From positions 248,001-312,000 of the forward strand of contig JAEWDZ010000004.1 of NCBI GenBank assembly GCA_023389855.1: 64,000 bases of DNA. The letters run 5' to 3'. Made by a program: the position numbers and the translations under genes. Source of the stretch: Bacteroidota bacterium. Lineage in GTDB: Bacteria; Bacteroidota; Bacteroidia; Bacteroidales; Porphyromonadaceae. A model generated the notes under the pieces. The model was given only the letters and a program-made list of their open reading frames with translations. It was not told the DNA's origin and did not search any database. Position 1 is the first letter of the stretch. Every line of letters starts with the position of its first letter. This document shows positions 17,755-27,530 of this stretch, piece by piece.

Positions 17755-19365
17755 CTATATTTGATCAACTGCAGGTAAGACGACAGTCATCGTCGTACCC
17801 TCTCCTTTTTTTCCAGATACTTTGATTCGGCCATGCATAGACTTTACAATCTTGTCTACATAGCTTAGACCGAGTCCAAAACCTTTGACATTATGGACAT
17901 TTCCTTGTTCTACTCGATAGTATTTCTTGAATATGAGATCACGATCTTTCTTGGAAATGCCGATACCATTATCTTCAATAGCTATAGCTATATGATTATT
18001 ATCTGTATGGTAGGTAGATATCTTCACGATCGGAGGGATATCCATTTTTCTATATTTGATTGCGTTGTCTATCAGATTGAAAATAACATTTTTAAAATGT
18101 AATTTATCAACAAAAACTGTAGGATGGTCCGCATCTAGTTGAAGTTCCATCTTTCCGCCCAACTGAGCGCATTTTACACTATAGACAGTGAACGTTTCCT
18201 CAAGGACTTCATGGACATCCACTTTTTCCTTTTTGAAAAATATTTTGCGTTCTTCAAGTAAAGTAAATTGCAAAACTTTCTCGACCAAAAAACTAAGTCG
18301 TTTCGTTTCACTTTTGAGTGCTTGAGAAAGTTTGTGCTTCATTTCTGGAGTTTGTTCATGACTACCGGTAAGCATATCTGTAGCAATGACGATAGATGTG
18401 AGCGGTGTCTTCAACTCATGAGTAAGATTCTGAGCAAAAGCTCTTTTCGACTTTTCAAAGTTATATTGACGGATAAGAAAGAGTAATCCCAGAATATAAA
18501 TTATAATCAAAATCGCTGTAGCCGTAAACATAGGATACGCAAAAGGCTCCGATAGGATAAAGCGATCATTACTGTAATAAAAATGGATTTCTAAATAGCC
18601 GGCATAACGCTGACTCATTAGCAAGCCTTCAAAAAGGTAATGTCTAATGACCAGACTGCAGGCATCCTTATCATAGAGGTTACAGTTTTTGTCATTCTTT
18701 TCTGCAAAGAGCACCTTACCCTGTCGGTCACAGACCTTGTAAGAAAATGGTTCCTTTATCCCGACTCGTTTTAAGGCATTAGTAAGATGGTATGTAGTAA
18801 GCTCTGGTGTGAGACGCTGATTCAACGTCCTGATATCATTATCAAAATCTACTAAACTAGTAATGAGGACATCATTAAGTACGTTGCGATAAAAGATATA
18901 AGCCGCTAATATATGCGATGTAGCCTTTGTAAGCGCTTCTTTTTTATCACTATCCACAGAGTCTTTTTTCTTACTGGGCTCAACAGCAGCTCCAAAATCA
19001 GAAGATTTTATCTTTAGACTCCACTCCTTGAGAGCGGCTATCTGATTTACTATAGAGACGGTGTCCAACGACGTATCGCTAGGTAAATCGATCATACTGC
19101 TAGGACCTTTTGTTTCCTCGTATTTTTCCTCGGTATACAGTTTATTTTTGAGTTTTTCGTCAGTATAATTGATCAGCGTTTCTCGCTCTACAGCTCTCAC
19201 AGCATCACCTACGGCAGAATTCACCAAATCGGAAAAATGCTCATTCATCATGAAATGCATTTCTCGTAGGTAACGCGTCTGCATGATGACAGATATAACA
19301 AGCGCAATAGCTGCAGGAAATGCCAGCAGTATAATAAAAAGAAATTTACGCCACCTCGAAAACAT
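17755..19365 (-). CDS. rprX: Sensor histidine kinase, RprX-like
   Basis: The 536 residues comprise an N-terminal membrane helix (about 7-27, FLFIILLAFPAAIALVISVI), a large extracytoplasmic sensor region of about 250 residues, a second membrane helix near 280-300 (MFTATAILIIIYILGLLFLI), a HisKA domain with HELKTPLTSIVIATDML (about 321), and a HATPase domain with the N box NLIDNAIKYR, EDNGIGI and GFGLGLSY. No HAMP or PAS domain is evident. It is the first gene of rprX-rprY-rpiB and has its own promoter about 94 bases upstream. Confidence 0.87.
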   Translation of the reverse strand: MFSRWRKFLFIILLAFPAAIALVISVIMQTRYLREMHFMMNEHFSDLVNSAVGDAVRAVERETLINYTDEKLKNKLYTEEKYEETKGPSSMIDLPSDTSLDTVSIVNQIAALKEWSLKIKSSDFGAAVEPSKKKDSVDSDKKEALTKATSHILAAYIFYRNVLNDVLITSLVDFDNDIRTLNQRLTPELTTYHLTNALKRVGIKEPFSYKVCDRQGKVLFAEKNDKNCNLYDKDACSLVIRHYLFEGLLMSQRYAGYLEIHFYYSNDRFILSEPFAYPMFTATAILIIIYILGLLFLIRQYNFEKSKRAFAQNLTHELKTPLTSIVIATDMLTGSHEQTPEMKHKLSQALKSETKRLSFLVEKVLQFTLLEERKIFFKKEKVDVHEVLEETFTVYSVKCAQLGGKMELQLDADHPTVFVDKLHFKNVIFNLIDNAIKYRKMDIPPIVKISTYHTDNNHIAIAIEDNGIGISKKDRDLIFKKYYRVEQGNVHNVKGFGLGLSYVDKIVKSMHGRIKVSGKKGEGTTMTVVLPAVDQI

Positions 19366-19458
19366 TACAAATCACTACACACTCTACAAACTCCTGTACA
19401 TCCGCCCTACCCAAAAGCCAAAATAAGCTTCGATTTTTTTGCGGGTCCTTTCGTGAGA

Positions 19459-19489
19459 CAAATATACAAACTTTTTCTAAATAAGCCAA
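19459..19489 (-). promoter_or_regulatory. Promoter for rprX-rprY-rpiB
   Basis: On the minus strand TTG is followed after 20 bases by TATATTTG, matching the Bacteroidota -33/-7 consensus. The -7 box is 94 bases upstream of the rprX start. Confidence 0.7.
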
Positions 19490-19693
19490 ATAAATCCCCC
19501 CAAAAAAGAGTTTCTTTTTATAAAAGATTTTTGTTTCAGATTCCTTCAATTCTTCTCTGTTCTAAGAGAATAAGGTGAACTTGAAATAACCTTTCACTCA
19601 AGTAGATGAATTGTCGTAATGAATAGATTTCATCGCTATGCCATCTTTTCAATGTCAAAAAAACTTTTTTCTATAGTGCTATAGCGGAGTCTT

Positions 19694-19724
19694 TTGGCTA
19701 AATCAGAAAAAAATGCTATCTTTG
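19694..19724 (+). promoter_or_regulatory. Promoter for DUF2807-glmS-BI-1 unit
   Basis: TTG (19694-19696) and TATCTTTG (19717-19724) are 20 bases apart, a full match to the Bacteroidota consensus, and end 33 bases before the ATG at 19758. Confidence 0.72.
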
Positions 19725-19757
19725 AAATTAGAAACAAACAAAATAAAATGAAGCAGT

Positions 19758-20717
19758 ATGAATCTGTCAGATTATAAATATACGAATTTCCCTTTTAGAG
19801 ACAAGCTAGCAGCCAAAGAATTCAAGAAGTTGTTACGTCCAGGAGGAGCTACTTTTTGGACAGTAATAGGTGTAGGTGCCTCGGCAATAGCTGGGAGTAT
19901 AGCCGCTATAGTGATAGAACACAAAAACAGAATATGCGAGCATCCCTACGAACTACCAGAAAAAATACATTCCATAGAAATTGGCAACGGAATAGAGGTA
20001 AATATCTCTTTCAACGAAGAAACGTGCATCCTGATTAAAGGAAAAAAGAAAGATCTCAAGTGCCTCTCAATAGATACCAAAGGTGGATGCCTTCGTATGC
20101 ACTTAGTCCCTGCAAAAAAAATGCGAACAAGCAACATCATCAAAGTTTCGATGAGTTTACCTTCTCTGGATGCTATAGCTTTGTCTGGCAACAGTGTTGT
20201 CACCTTTGACGGCATCAATAAGACCAAATCGTTTACTCTTAAACAATGCAATGGTCGTCTCTCCGATCTAACTCTGGAATCAGAACAAGCGATTCTTATC
20301 TTAACGGGCAACTTTACATCGGACATTGCTGTGACTAAAGGTGATATTAACGCAGAAATCATCGGTAACGGGGAAGCAAATATCACACTTTCCTCTCAGC
20401 AGAGTTCTATCCGATTAGGAAGCGAAGCAAAATGTATAATCTCTGGTCATATAGAAGATCTGCTCTGCCATATGGCAGGAGAAAGTCAGCTCGATGCATC
20501 CGAACTTACTACAACACAAAGCTCCTTCAAAATGAATGACCTTAGTGCCGCTCAGCTCTACAAAACAGAAAAAATCACAGTTTCTCTTACCGATAAAGCT
20601 AGATTAGTCGTAAATAATGCTGTACGTAAGCAGGGTAAAGTAGAAATATACGATAGCGCCGAATTGGTATACGATAGTGCTGACAAGAATTCATCATCCG
20701 ACATCAGCAAATCATAG
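19758..20717 (+). CDS. Membrane-anchored DUF2807 (GIN domain) protein
   Basis: The 319-residue protein has one hydrophobic segment (about 34-55, FWTVIGVGASAIAGSIAAIV) after a basic N terminus, so it is probably anchored in the inner membrane or exported. The remainder shows the short alternating beta-strand pattern of the DUF2807 right-handed beta-helix (formerly called auto-transporter adhesin head GIN domain): IEIGNGIEVNISFN, SLPSLDAIALSGNS, LTLESEQAILILTGN, ITLSSQQSSIRLGS. The biochemical role of the family is not established. The unusual feature is the N-terminal helix in place of the usual Bacteroidota signal peptide. glmS follows after 37 bases. Confidence 0.72.
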   Translation: MNLSDYKYTNFPFRDKLAAKEFKKLLRPGGATFWTVIGVGASAIAGSIAAIVIEHKNRICEHPYELPEKIHSIEIGNGIEVNISFNEETCILIKGKKKDLKCLSIDTKGGCLRMHLVPAKKMRTSNIIKVSMSLPSLDAIALSGNSVVTFDGINKTKSFTLKQCNGRLSDLTLESEQAILILTGNFTSDIAVTKGDINAEIIGNGEANITLSSQQSSIRLGSEAKCIISGHIEDLLCHMAGESQLDASELTTTQSSFKMNDLSAAQLYKTEKITVSLTDKARLVVNNAVRKQGKVEIYDSAELVYDSADKNSSSDISKS

Positions 20718-20754
20718 ATACTTTAAATAAAATATCAACCAAATACAACCAAAT

Positions 20755-22608
20755 ATGTGTGGAATTGTAGGTTATATAGGTCATGATGATGCGTATCCAT
20801 TTCTAATAAAAGGATTGCATCGTCTGGAGTACCGCGGCTACGATAGTGCAGGTATAGCACTATGCAACGATAATGCAGATTTACGTTATTATAAAACTAA
20901 AGGAAAGGTAGCCGCTCTAGAAGAGCTCACCGCCAATAAAAATATAAGCGGAAATATTGGTATAGCACATACTCGGTGGGCAACGCACGGCTTTCCTAAC
21001 AGCACAAACGCTCATCCACAACTTTCATATAATGAACAGATAGCTATAGTACACAATGGTATTATTGAAAACTATCGAGAAATCAAAGAAGATTTACAAG
21101 AAAAAGGCTATACATTCAAAAGTGAAACAGATACTGAAGTTTTAGTCCAATTCATTGACTACGTCAAGACATCCCAAGATTGCTCTCTATTCAAAGCAAC
21201 GCAGTTAGCACTAAGAAATGTCATCGGAGCCTATGCTATAGCTCTGATCGATCGTAGAGAGCCGCAGACCTTAGTTATTGCACGCAAAAGTAGTCCTCTT
21301 GTAATCGGTGTCGGGAACAACTATGAAACTTTCTTTTGCGGTAGCGATGCCTCTCCCATTGTAGAGTTTACTCGTAATGTGATCTTTTTGGAAGAAGAAG
21401 ATGTTGCAGAATTGACGCTTGGGAAATCGCCCGTTATTCAAAATATACACGGCTATAGCAAAGAACCTTCCATAAGTCGAGTAGAGTTTGATATCGGTGC
21501 TATTGAGAAAAACGGCTATCCTCACTTTATGCTTAAAGAAATCTATGAACAAGGGAAATGCCTAAAAGATTGTATGAGTGGGCGGATCGATCCTGAAAAC
21601 GCATACGCAGGTCTTTCCTCTGTCATCGATTTTAAGCGCGACCTTCTCTATCCCGAACGCTATGTGATAGTCGCCTGTGGAACGTCTTGGCACGCAGGCT
21701 TAATCGGTAAATCGATCATAGAAGATCTGGCAAAAATACCCGTAAGCGTGGAGTATGCTAGCGAGTTTAGGTACCGTAAACCCGTCATATCGCCGCGCGA
21801 TGTAGTGATTGCGATTTCCCAGTCTGGGGAAACTGCAGACACGCTAGCTGCGCTGAACATGGCCAAAGAAATGGGTGCCTTCACCTACTCTATCTGTAAT
21901 ACTGTTGGCTCTTCCATAACCAGAGTAGCGAATACGGGATCTTACATTCACGTAGGGCCTGAAATCGGTGTCGCCTCTACAAAGGCTTTTACAGGACAGG
22001 TCACCGTGCTGACAATTTTGGCACTAACGGTAGCGAAAGAAAAGGGGACGATCGACCAAGAGCGCTTCGAGTGTTTGATACGCTCTCTGGATAAGATCCC
22101 TGAAATGATCGACCAGATCATTACGACACAAAGCGACAAGATAAAATCTTTGGCAAAAAACTTTGTCGCATCTACCAACTTCATATACCTGGGACGCGGG
22201 TACAATTACCCTGTAGCCCTCGAAGGTGCATTAAAGTTGAAGGAGTTAAGCTATATTCACGCCGAAGGTTATCCTGCAGCTGAAATGAAACACGGTCCTA
22301 TAGCTCTTGTGGATGAAAATATGCCCATCGTTGTGATTGCTCCTAAAGATGCAACGCACGACAAGATCATCAGTAATATACAAGAGCTAAAAGCTCGAAA
22401 CGGACAAATTATAGGAATCATAACGGAAGGAGATGAAAAATTAGCCGAACTGACAGATTATTACATCTCTATTCCAAAAATTGAAGAAGAATTAGAGCCC
22501 CTTCTCACCGTAATTCCCTTACAACTTCTATCCTACTACATAGCTACTGAAAAAGGCTATGATGTAGACCAACCACGAAACTTAGCAAAATCTGTTACAG
22601 TTGAATAA
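20755..22608 (+). CDS. glmS: Glutamine--fructose-6-phosphate aminotransferase (isomerizing)
   Basis: GlmS makes glucosamine-6-phosphate from fructose-6-phosphate and glutamine, the entry to peptidoglycan and lipopolysaccharide amino sugars. The sequence starts MCGIVGYIG, with Cys2 as the Ntn glutaminase nucleophile, followed by RGYDSAGIA and THGFPNSTNAHP. Two SIS isomerase domains follow (VACGTSWHAGL and SQSGETADT about residues 300-370; YLGRGYNYPVALEGALKLKE about 480). The C terminus DQPRNLAKSVTVE is the family signature. The 617-residue length is normal. No glmS ribozyme is recognisable upstream. Confidence 0.97.
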   Translation: MCGIVGYIGHDDAYPFLIKGLHRLEYRGYDSAGIALCNDNADLRYYKTKGKVAALEELTANKNISGNIGIAHTRWATHGFPNSTNAHPQLSYNEQIAIVHNGIIENYREIKEDLQEKGYTFKSETDTEVLVQFIDYVKTSQDCSLFKATQLALRNVIGAYAIALIDRREPQTLVIARKSSPLVIGVGNNYETFFCGSDASPIVEFTRNVIFLEEEDVAELTLGKSPVIQNIHGYSKEPSISRVEFDIGAIEKNGYPHFMLKEIYEQGKCLKDCMSGRIDPENAYAGLSSVIDFKRDLLYPERYVIVACGTSWHAGLIGKSIIEDLAKIPVSVEYASEFRYRKPVISPRDVVIAISQSGETADTLAALNMAKEMGAFTYSICNTVGSSITRVANTGSYIHVGPEIGVASTKAFTGQVTVLTILALTVAKEKGTIDQERFECLIRSLDKIPEMIDQIITTQSDKIKSLAKNFVASTNFIYLGRGYNYPVALEGALKLKELSYIHAEGYPAAEMKHGPIALVDENMPIVVIAPKDATHDKIISNIQELKARNGQIIGIITEGDEKLAELTDYYISIPKIEEELEPLLTVIPLQLLSYYIATEKGYDVDQPRNLAKSVTVE

Positions 22609-22619
22609 TATCTATTGCC

Positions 22620-23345
22620 ATGCAACAATATCATACCCCTCCTCCCATTTACAGAACGGAAGATCAAGCAATACTGCGAACCATGGAAAACGCTTTTTTC
22701 AAAAAGCTGTTTCTTTGGATGTTTGGTGCCCTTATGCTCACCGCTGCTACATCCTATCTCTTTGTATCGCAAGGCTATGTATTATGGTTATTATCCAATA
22801 AATCTCTGTATATTGGATCTATTATATTAGAGTTGGTATTAGTAGTACTACTCTCGGCAAGGATCAATAAAATGAGCTTTCAGTCGGCTCTTATTATCAT
22901 GGTTCTTTATGCCATTTTAAATGGTATCACCCTAAGTTCGATCTTTCTTTTATATACAGGCAAACAAATTGCCAGCACGTTTCTGATTACCAGTGCAACA
23001 TTTGGTTCGATGGCCATTTTTGGAAGCACAACGAAAAAGAATTTGAGCCACTTTGCCCGATATGCATATATGTTGCTAATCGGCTTAATCATTGCAACAG
23101 TCGTCAACATTTTTTTGAAGAGTTCTGCAATGATGTGGGGCATAAATATATTCGGAGTATTACTTTTTACAGTTCTTACAGCGATTGACACCTATAGATA
23201 CCGCGAATACTATAGACAATTAGCAATGCAGGGAAGCAGCTCTGAATCGATTGCTAAACTGGCTCTTATTGGGTCTCTCAACCTATATCTTGATTTTATC
23301 AATCTATTTCTGTATCTCTTACGATTTGTAGGCAGATCAAATTAA
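22620..23345 (+). CDS. Bax inhibitor-1/YccA family membrane protein
   Basis: The 241-residue protein has seven predicted membrane helices (from LWMFGALMLTAATSYLFVS at about 34 to LDFINLFLYLLRFVG at the end). The conserved LTAIDTYRYREYY segment near residue 190 and the terminal NLYLDFINLFLYLLR are family hallmarks. BI-1 homologues act as pH-sensitive calcium leak channels or modulate membrane proteases such as FtsH; which applies here is unknown. It starts 11 bases after glmS and is followed by a strong terminator, so it is the last gene of the unit. Confidence 0.88.
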   Translation: MQQYHTPPPIYRTEDQAILRTMENAFFKKLFLWMFGALMLTAATSYLFVSQGYVLWLLSNKSLYIGSIILELVLVVLLSARINKMSFQSALIIMVLYAILNGITLSSIFLLYTGKQIASTFLITSATFGSMAIFGSTTKKNLSHFARYAYMLLIGLIIATVVNIFLKSSAMMWGINIFGVLLFTVLTAIDTYRYREYYRQLAMQGSSSESIAKLALIGSLNLYLDFINLFLYLLRFVGRSN

Positions 23346-23371
23346 AAATAAGAATAACGGACTAAAAAAAG

Positions 23372-23406
23372 AAAAAAGAGACCTTCTAAAGGGGTCTCTT
23401 TTTTTC
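23372..23406 (+). terminator. Intrinsic terminator after the BI-1 gene
   Basis: A perfect 12-bp stem, AAAAAAGAGACC pairing with GGTCTCTTTTTT, with a 9-base loop, is followed by a T-run. It lies 26 bases after the stop. Confidence 0.88.
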
Positions 23407-23737
23407 TGATAAATAAATATACCTTCTCTTAAAATAATTTTCCGCTGCTATAGGTTTAAAAAAATAATGGAGGGAGAAAACATTTGCGGCATAAAGTCTA
23501 TTTTCCTATGCAATAGGGAGATAAGAAAGAGTTATTCGGGAATGATAAGATGTGAGAATATGGATGTAATAAACACAGTGTTATTGAGAAAATTAGATCA
23601 GGATCGGCGGATAATTCGTTCCGAATCGGAGAGAAATTCCTTCCGAACTCATTGTTTCAATCGTATAGCAATGATAAAGTCCGCCTTAAGGAAAAAAAGA
23701 TTCGAAGTATCCAAGCAAAGGATGGACTCGTTGTTAA
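23407..23737. other. Intergenic region between convergent BI-1 and M16 peptidase genes
   Basis: This 331-base stretch holds one plus-strand ORF (23467-23751, 94 codons) that runs into the end of the antisense M16 gene. It has no recognisable domain, no convincing ribosome binding site and an unremarkable composition; I treat it as non-coding unless homologues exist. Confidence 0.45.
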
Positions 23738-25012
23738 TCATAAATAGGTAAGCGTAAGCATTCGCTCAGGAGTTAGCAGTTCACAAGCAACCCGCCGAAG
23801 ATCTTCTGGAGTAATCGTCTCAATTTTTTTTTCTATATCTTTAATTGTATTATAGCGATTGAAGAAAAGAAATGATTTTCCCATTTCTAAAAATTCGGTT
23901 TCACGATTGTCGTCCTGAACTATAATCTGTCCTATCAACTGGCGTCTTGCGGCACGTAATTCTTTGTCAGTAATCATTTCATCTCGAAGGCGTTGCAGTT
24001 CGTTATATACCGAAGCAGTAGCATCTGAAAGATGCTCTTTCTTAGCCCCAAAATAGATAGCCAAAAAACCTGCGACAAGCATTGGCGTAAAGATACTTTC
24101 CACTGTATAAACAAGGCCTTTATCCTCACGAAGATGAAGGTTCAATCTAGAATTCATGCCTCGTCCTCCTAATATATTATTCAGTAGGAGCAGAGAATGA
24201 CGGTTGGAATGATGAAGTGAATATGCAGAACAACCAATTATTCTATGTACCTGATACGTTTCATATCGGTGGGAAATAGTTCTTTTTTCGGGCAGAGGAT
24301 GTAGAGAAATATTACCCTGATAAGTGAGCGGCTCACGCGCTGTAAAGTATATTCGTTCATTAGCAAAATGGTGGGATAAAAAATCAAATAAATAAGTCTC
24401 ATCTACTTGCCCTTTTATGCAGAGAGCCATCCTCTCAGGACGATAATATTTACGATAAAAATCAGCTATATTACGCTGAGATATACGGGTAACAGACTCT
24501 TCTGTCCCTAAAATATTATGCCCAATTGGGATGCCTCGGAAGAGAATATTTTCAAATTCATCAAATATCAGATCTGAAGGAGAATCTTTGTAAGAATTGA
24601 TCTCTTCGATGATTACCCCCTTTTCCTTCTGCAATTCATCCTCTGGAGCTCGACTATGCAAAACTACATCGGTAAGAATTTGAATAACTCGTTTAAAATG
24701 AAGAGCATGAAAAGCACTATAGATAAAAGTCTCTTCTTTTGTCGTATAGGCATTGAAATCCGCTCCTACCTCTTCCACCCTATTAATAATCTGCTTTGCG
24801 CTGCGGAGAGGAGTACCTTTGAAAAGCATATGCTCGGCAAAATGAGCTAGCCCATAATAGCGTGAAGAGTCTTGACTGCTACCGGCAGCTATAATGTAGC
24901 CCGCATACAGTACAGGCGAGTCGTCAGGAGATATAATGACTCTTAGTCCACAAGGCAATCGATATGCTTTGCAGTGAGACAACTCGAAAATAGGGTGAAT
25001 TTTGTTACTCAT
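23738..25012 (-). CDS. M16 family zinc metallopeptidase (insulinase/PqqL-like)
   Basis: M16 peptidases degrade peptides in a clam-shell chamber. The inverted zinc motif HxxEH is HFAEHMLFKG at about residue 56-65, and the downstream Glu ligand lies in IIEEINSYKDSPSD near 135. The C-terminal M16 domain includes NILGGRGMNSRLNLHLREDKG and the Arg/Tyr region LVYTVES. With 424 residues it is a single-unit M16B type, which acts as a dimer. There is no signal peptide, so it is predicted cytoplasmic. It lies downstream of rpsP, separated by a hairpin terminator. Confidence 0.92.
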   Translation of the reverse strand: MSNKIHPIFELSHCKAYRLPCGLRVIISPDDSPVLYAGYIIAAGSSQDSSRYYGLAHFAEHMLFKGTPLRSAKQIINRVEEVGADFNAYTTKEETFIYSAFHALHFKRVIQILTDVVLHSRAPEDELQKEKGVIIEEINSYKDSPSDLIFDEFENILFRGIPIGHNILGTEESVTRISQRNIADFYRKYYRPERMALCIKGQVDETYLFDFLSHHFANERIYFTAREPLTYQGNISLHPLPEKRTISHRYETYQVHRIIGCSAYSLHHSNRHSLLLLNNILGGRGMNSRLNLHLREDKGLVYTVESIFTPMLVAGFLAIYFGAKKEHLSDATASVYNELQRLRDEMITDKELRAARRQLIGQIIVQDDNRETEFLEMGKSFLFFNRYNTIKDIEKKIETITPEDLRRVACELLTPERMLTLTYL

Positions 25013-25022
25013 TTTCTATAAT

Positions 25023-25066
25023 AAAAGACCTTGCCGGTAGCCTAATTTGCAGGCTTACAGACAAGG
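25023..25066 (-). terminator. Intrinsic terminator after rpsP
   Basis: On the minus strand an imperfect stem of about 14 pairs (arms at 25051-25066 and 25029-25043, 7-base loop) is followed by TTTTAT. It separates rpsP from the M16 peptidase gene. Confidence 0.7.
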
Positions 25067-25121
25067 CCTTGTAAAGAATGTACTCATCCCTCAAAAAATC
25101 AGAGGGCAGAGCGATAACTCA

Positions 25122-25712
25122 TTATGCCTGCTCTTCTGTTGCTGGAGCATCTTCAGCAGGAGCTTCGGCAGCTTCGATCTTCACTTCGTTGCTGATAGCT
25201 TCTTCCTCTGCAGCCTTACGTGCTTCTTCTTCCTCACGTTTTGCTTTTTCTTCTGCAGCTAGCTTTTCAGCAATTTCAGCGGCTTTAGCTTCGCTTACTT
25301 TTCTTTCAGCTTCGAGACGGTTTTTTCTATCATCCGCTTGCTTAGCCTGTATCTTGCTACGAATACCTTCAATTGCCTTTTGTTTATTTTCTTTCCATTC
25401 GTCGAAGCGTTTTTGAGCGGTTGCTTCGTCAAAAGCACCTTTCTTTACACCACCTTGTAAGTGCTTCATAAGCAATACACCTTCGCGAGAAAGAATGTTT
25501 TTTGCGGTATCTGTAGGTTGTGCTCCTACATTTAACCAATAAAGAGCTCTATCGAACTTCAGTTCTATAGTTGCAGGATTCGTGTTGGGGTTATAAGTAC
25601 CGATACGTTCGATGAAACGTCCATCACGTGGAGCCCTGCTGTCTGCCACTACAATACGATAAAAAGGCGCACCTTTGCGTCCGTGGCGTTGCAATCTAAT
25701 TTTTGTTGCCAT
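25122..25712 (-). CDS. rpsP: 30S ribosomal protein S16 with long acidic C-terminal extension
   Basis: S16 binds 16S rRNA early in 30S assembly. The core (residues 1-85) has [42 protein letters not shown] and [12 protein letters not shown]. Residues 90-196 form an extension: a Lys/Glu/Ala-rich helical stretch and an acidic Ala/Glu-rich end ([17 protein letters not shown]). Bacteroidota S16 proteins are often extended, but the total of 196 is more than twice the 82 of E. coli. A -7 box TACCTTTG lies at 25774-25781 on the minus strand, about 60 bases upstream. Confidence 0.95.
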   Translation of the reverse strand: MATKIRLQRHGRKGAPFYRIVVADSRAPRDGRFIERIGTYNPNTNPATIELKFDRALYWLNVGAQPTDTAKNILSREGVLLMKHLQGGVKKGAFDEATAQKRFDEWKENKQKAIEGIRSKIQAKQADDRKNRLEAERKVSEAKAAEIAEKLAAEEKAKREEEEARKAAEEEAISNEVKIEAAEAPAEDAPATEEQA

Positions 25713-25773
25713 TTTTGTTTTTACTTTAGTTATACATTTATCAGCATTCGTTGCTTCATCGCGTGAAGCTCTG

Positions 25774-25781
25774 CAAAGGTA
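25774..25781 (-). promoter_or_regulatory. -7 promoter box for rpsP
   Basis: TACCTTTG on the minus strand matches TAnnTTTG. No TTG is found at the expected -33 distance, so only the -7 element is claimed. Confidence 0.5.
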
Positions 25782-25897
25782 CTATTTTTTTTTCAATATA
25801 GCATCATCTGATGGAAACTTTTATAGAGAAACATATTATACAAAAAAGGAAAGGGTACACTACCCTTTCCTTCAATTTGGATATTAAAGATATTTTA

Positions 25898-27292
<1,395 letters not shown>

Positions 27293-27389
27293 CTATAATG
27301 ATTATATACGTTTTATTTTAACGATGCGATAAATAATCTTTATACCGCATCCATTTGTCAAGTTATACAGACGAGTAAACTCATCGTTG

Positions 27390-27420
27390 CAAATATACAC
27401 AAAAGAATCTAATAAAACAA
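27390..27420 (-). promoter_or_regulatory. Promoter for tpl
   Basis: On the minus strand TTG and TATATTTG are separated by 20 bases, matching the Bacteroidota consensus; the -7 box is 110 bases upstream of the tpl start, leaving a moderately long leader. Confidence 0.7.
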
Positions 27421-27461
27421 GTATAAAGGCTCTTTTTTATTCGAAGCCACGACTTTGTATC

Positions 27462-27504
27462 AAGAAAAAGAGTCTTCTATTCAGGATTCTGAATAGAAGA
27501 CTCT
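27462..27504 (-). terminator. Intrinsic terminator after trigger factor gene
   Basis: A perfect 15-bp stem (AGAGTCTTCTATTCA at 27469-27483 against 27490-27504, 6-base loop) is followed on the minus strand by TTTTCTTG. It lies 26 bases past the tig stop. Confidence 0.85.
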
Positions 27505-27530
27505 AACAGTGTAACTAAAGAAAATGGATA

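Larger units (their letters stand above)
19366..19757. other. Divergent intergenic region between rprX and the DUF2807 gene
   Basis: The 392-base stretch contains one promoter for each flanking gene (minus strand 19459-19489, plus strand 19694-19724). A short minus-strand ORF overlapping the rprX start has no coding character. Nothing else is recognised. Confidence 0.6.

Noticed and set aside
19346..19549. Minus-strand ORF of 67 codons upstream of rprX
   Set aside because: It includes the rprX promoter and overlaps its start; no coding signature.
20718..20754. glmS ribozyme upstream of glmS
   Set aside because: Only 37 AT-rich bases separate glmS from the preceding gene, too short for the ribozyme and without its pairing elements.
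23467..23751. Plus-strand ORF of 94 codons between BI-1 and M16 genes
   Set aside because: No domain, no promoter box or ribosome binding site, and it runs into the antisense M16 gene. Kept only as intergenic note.
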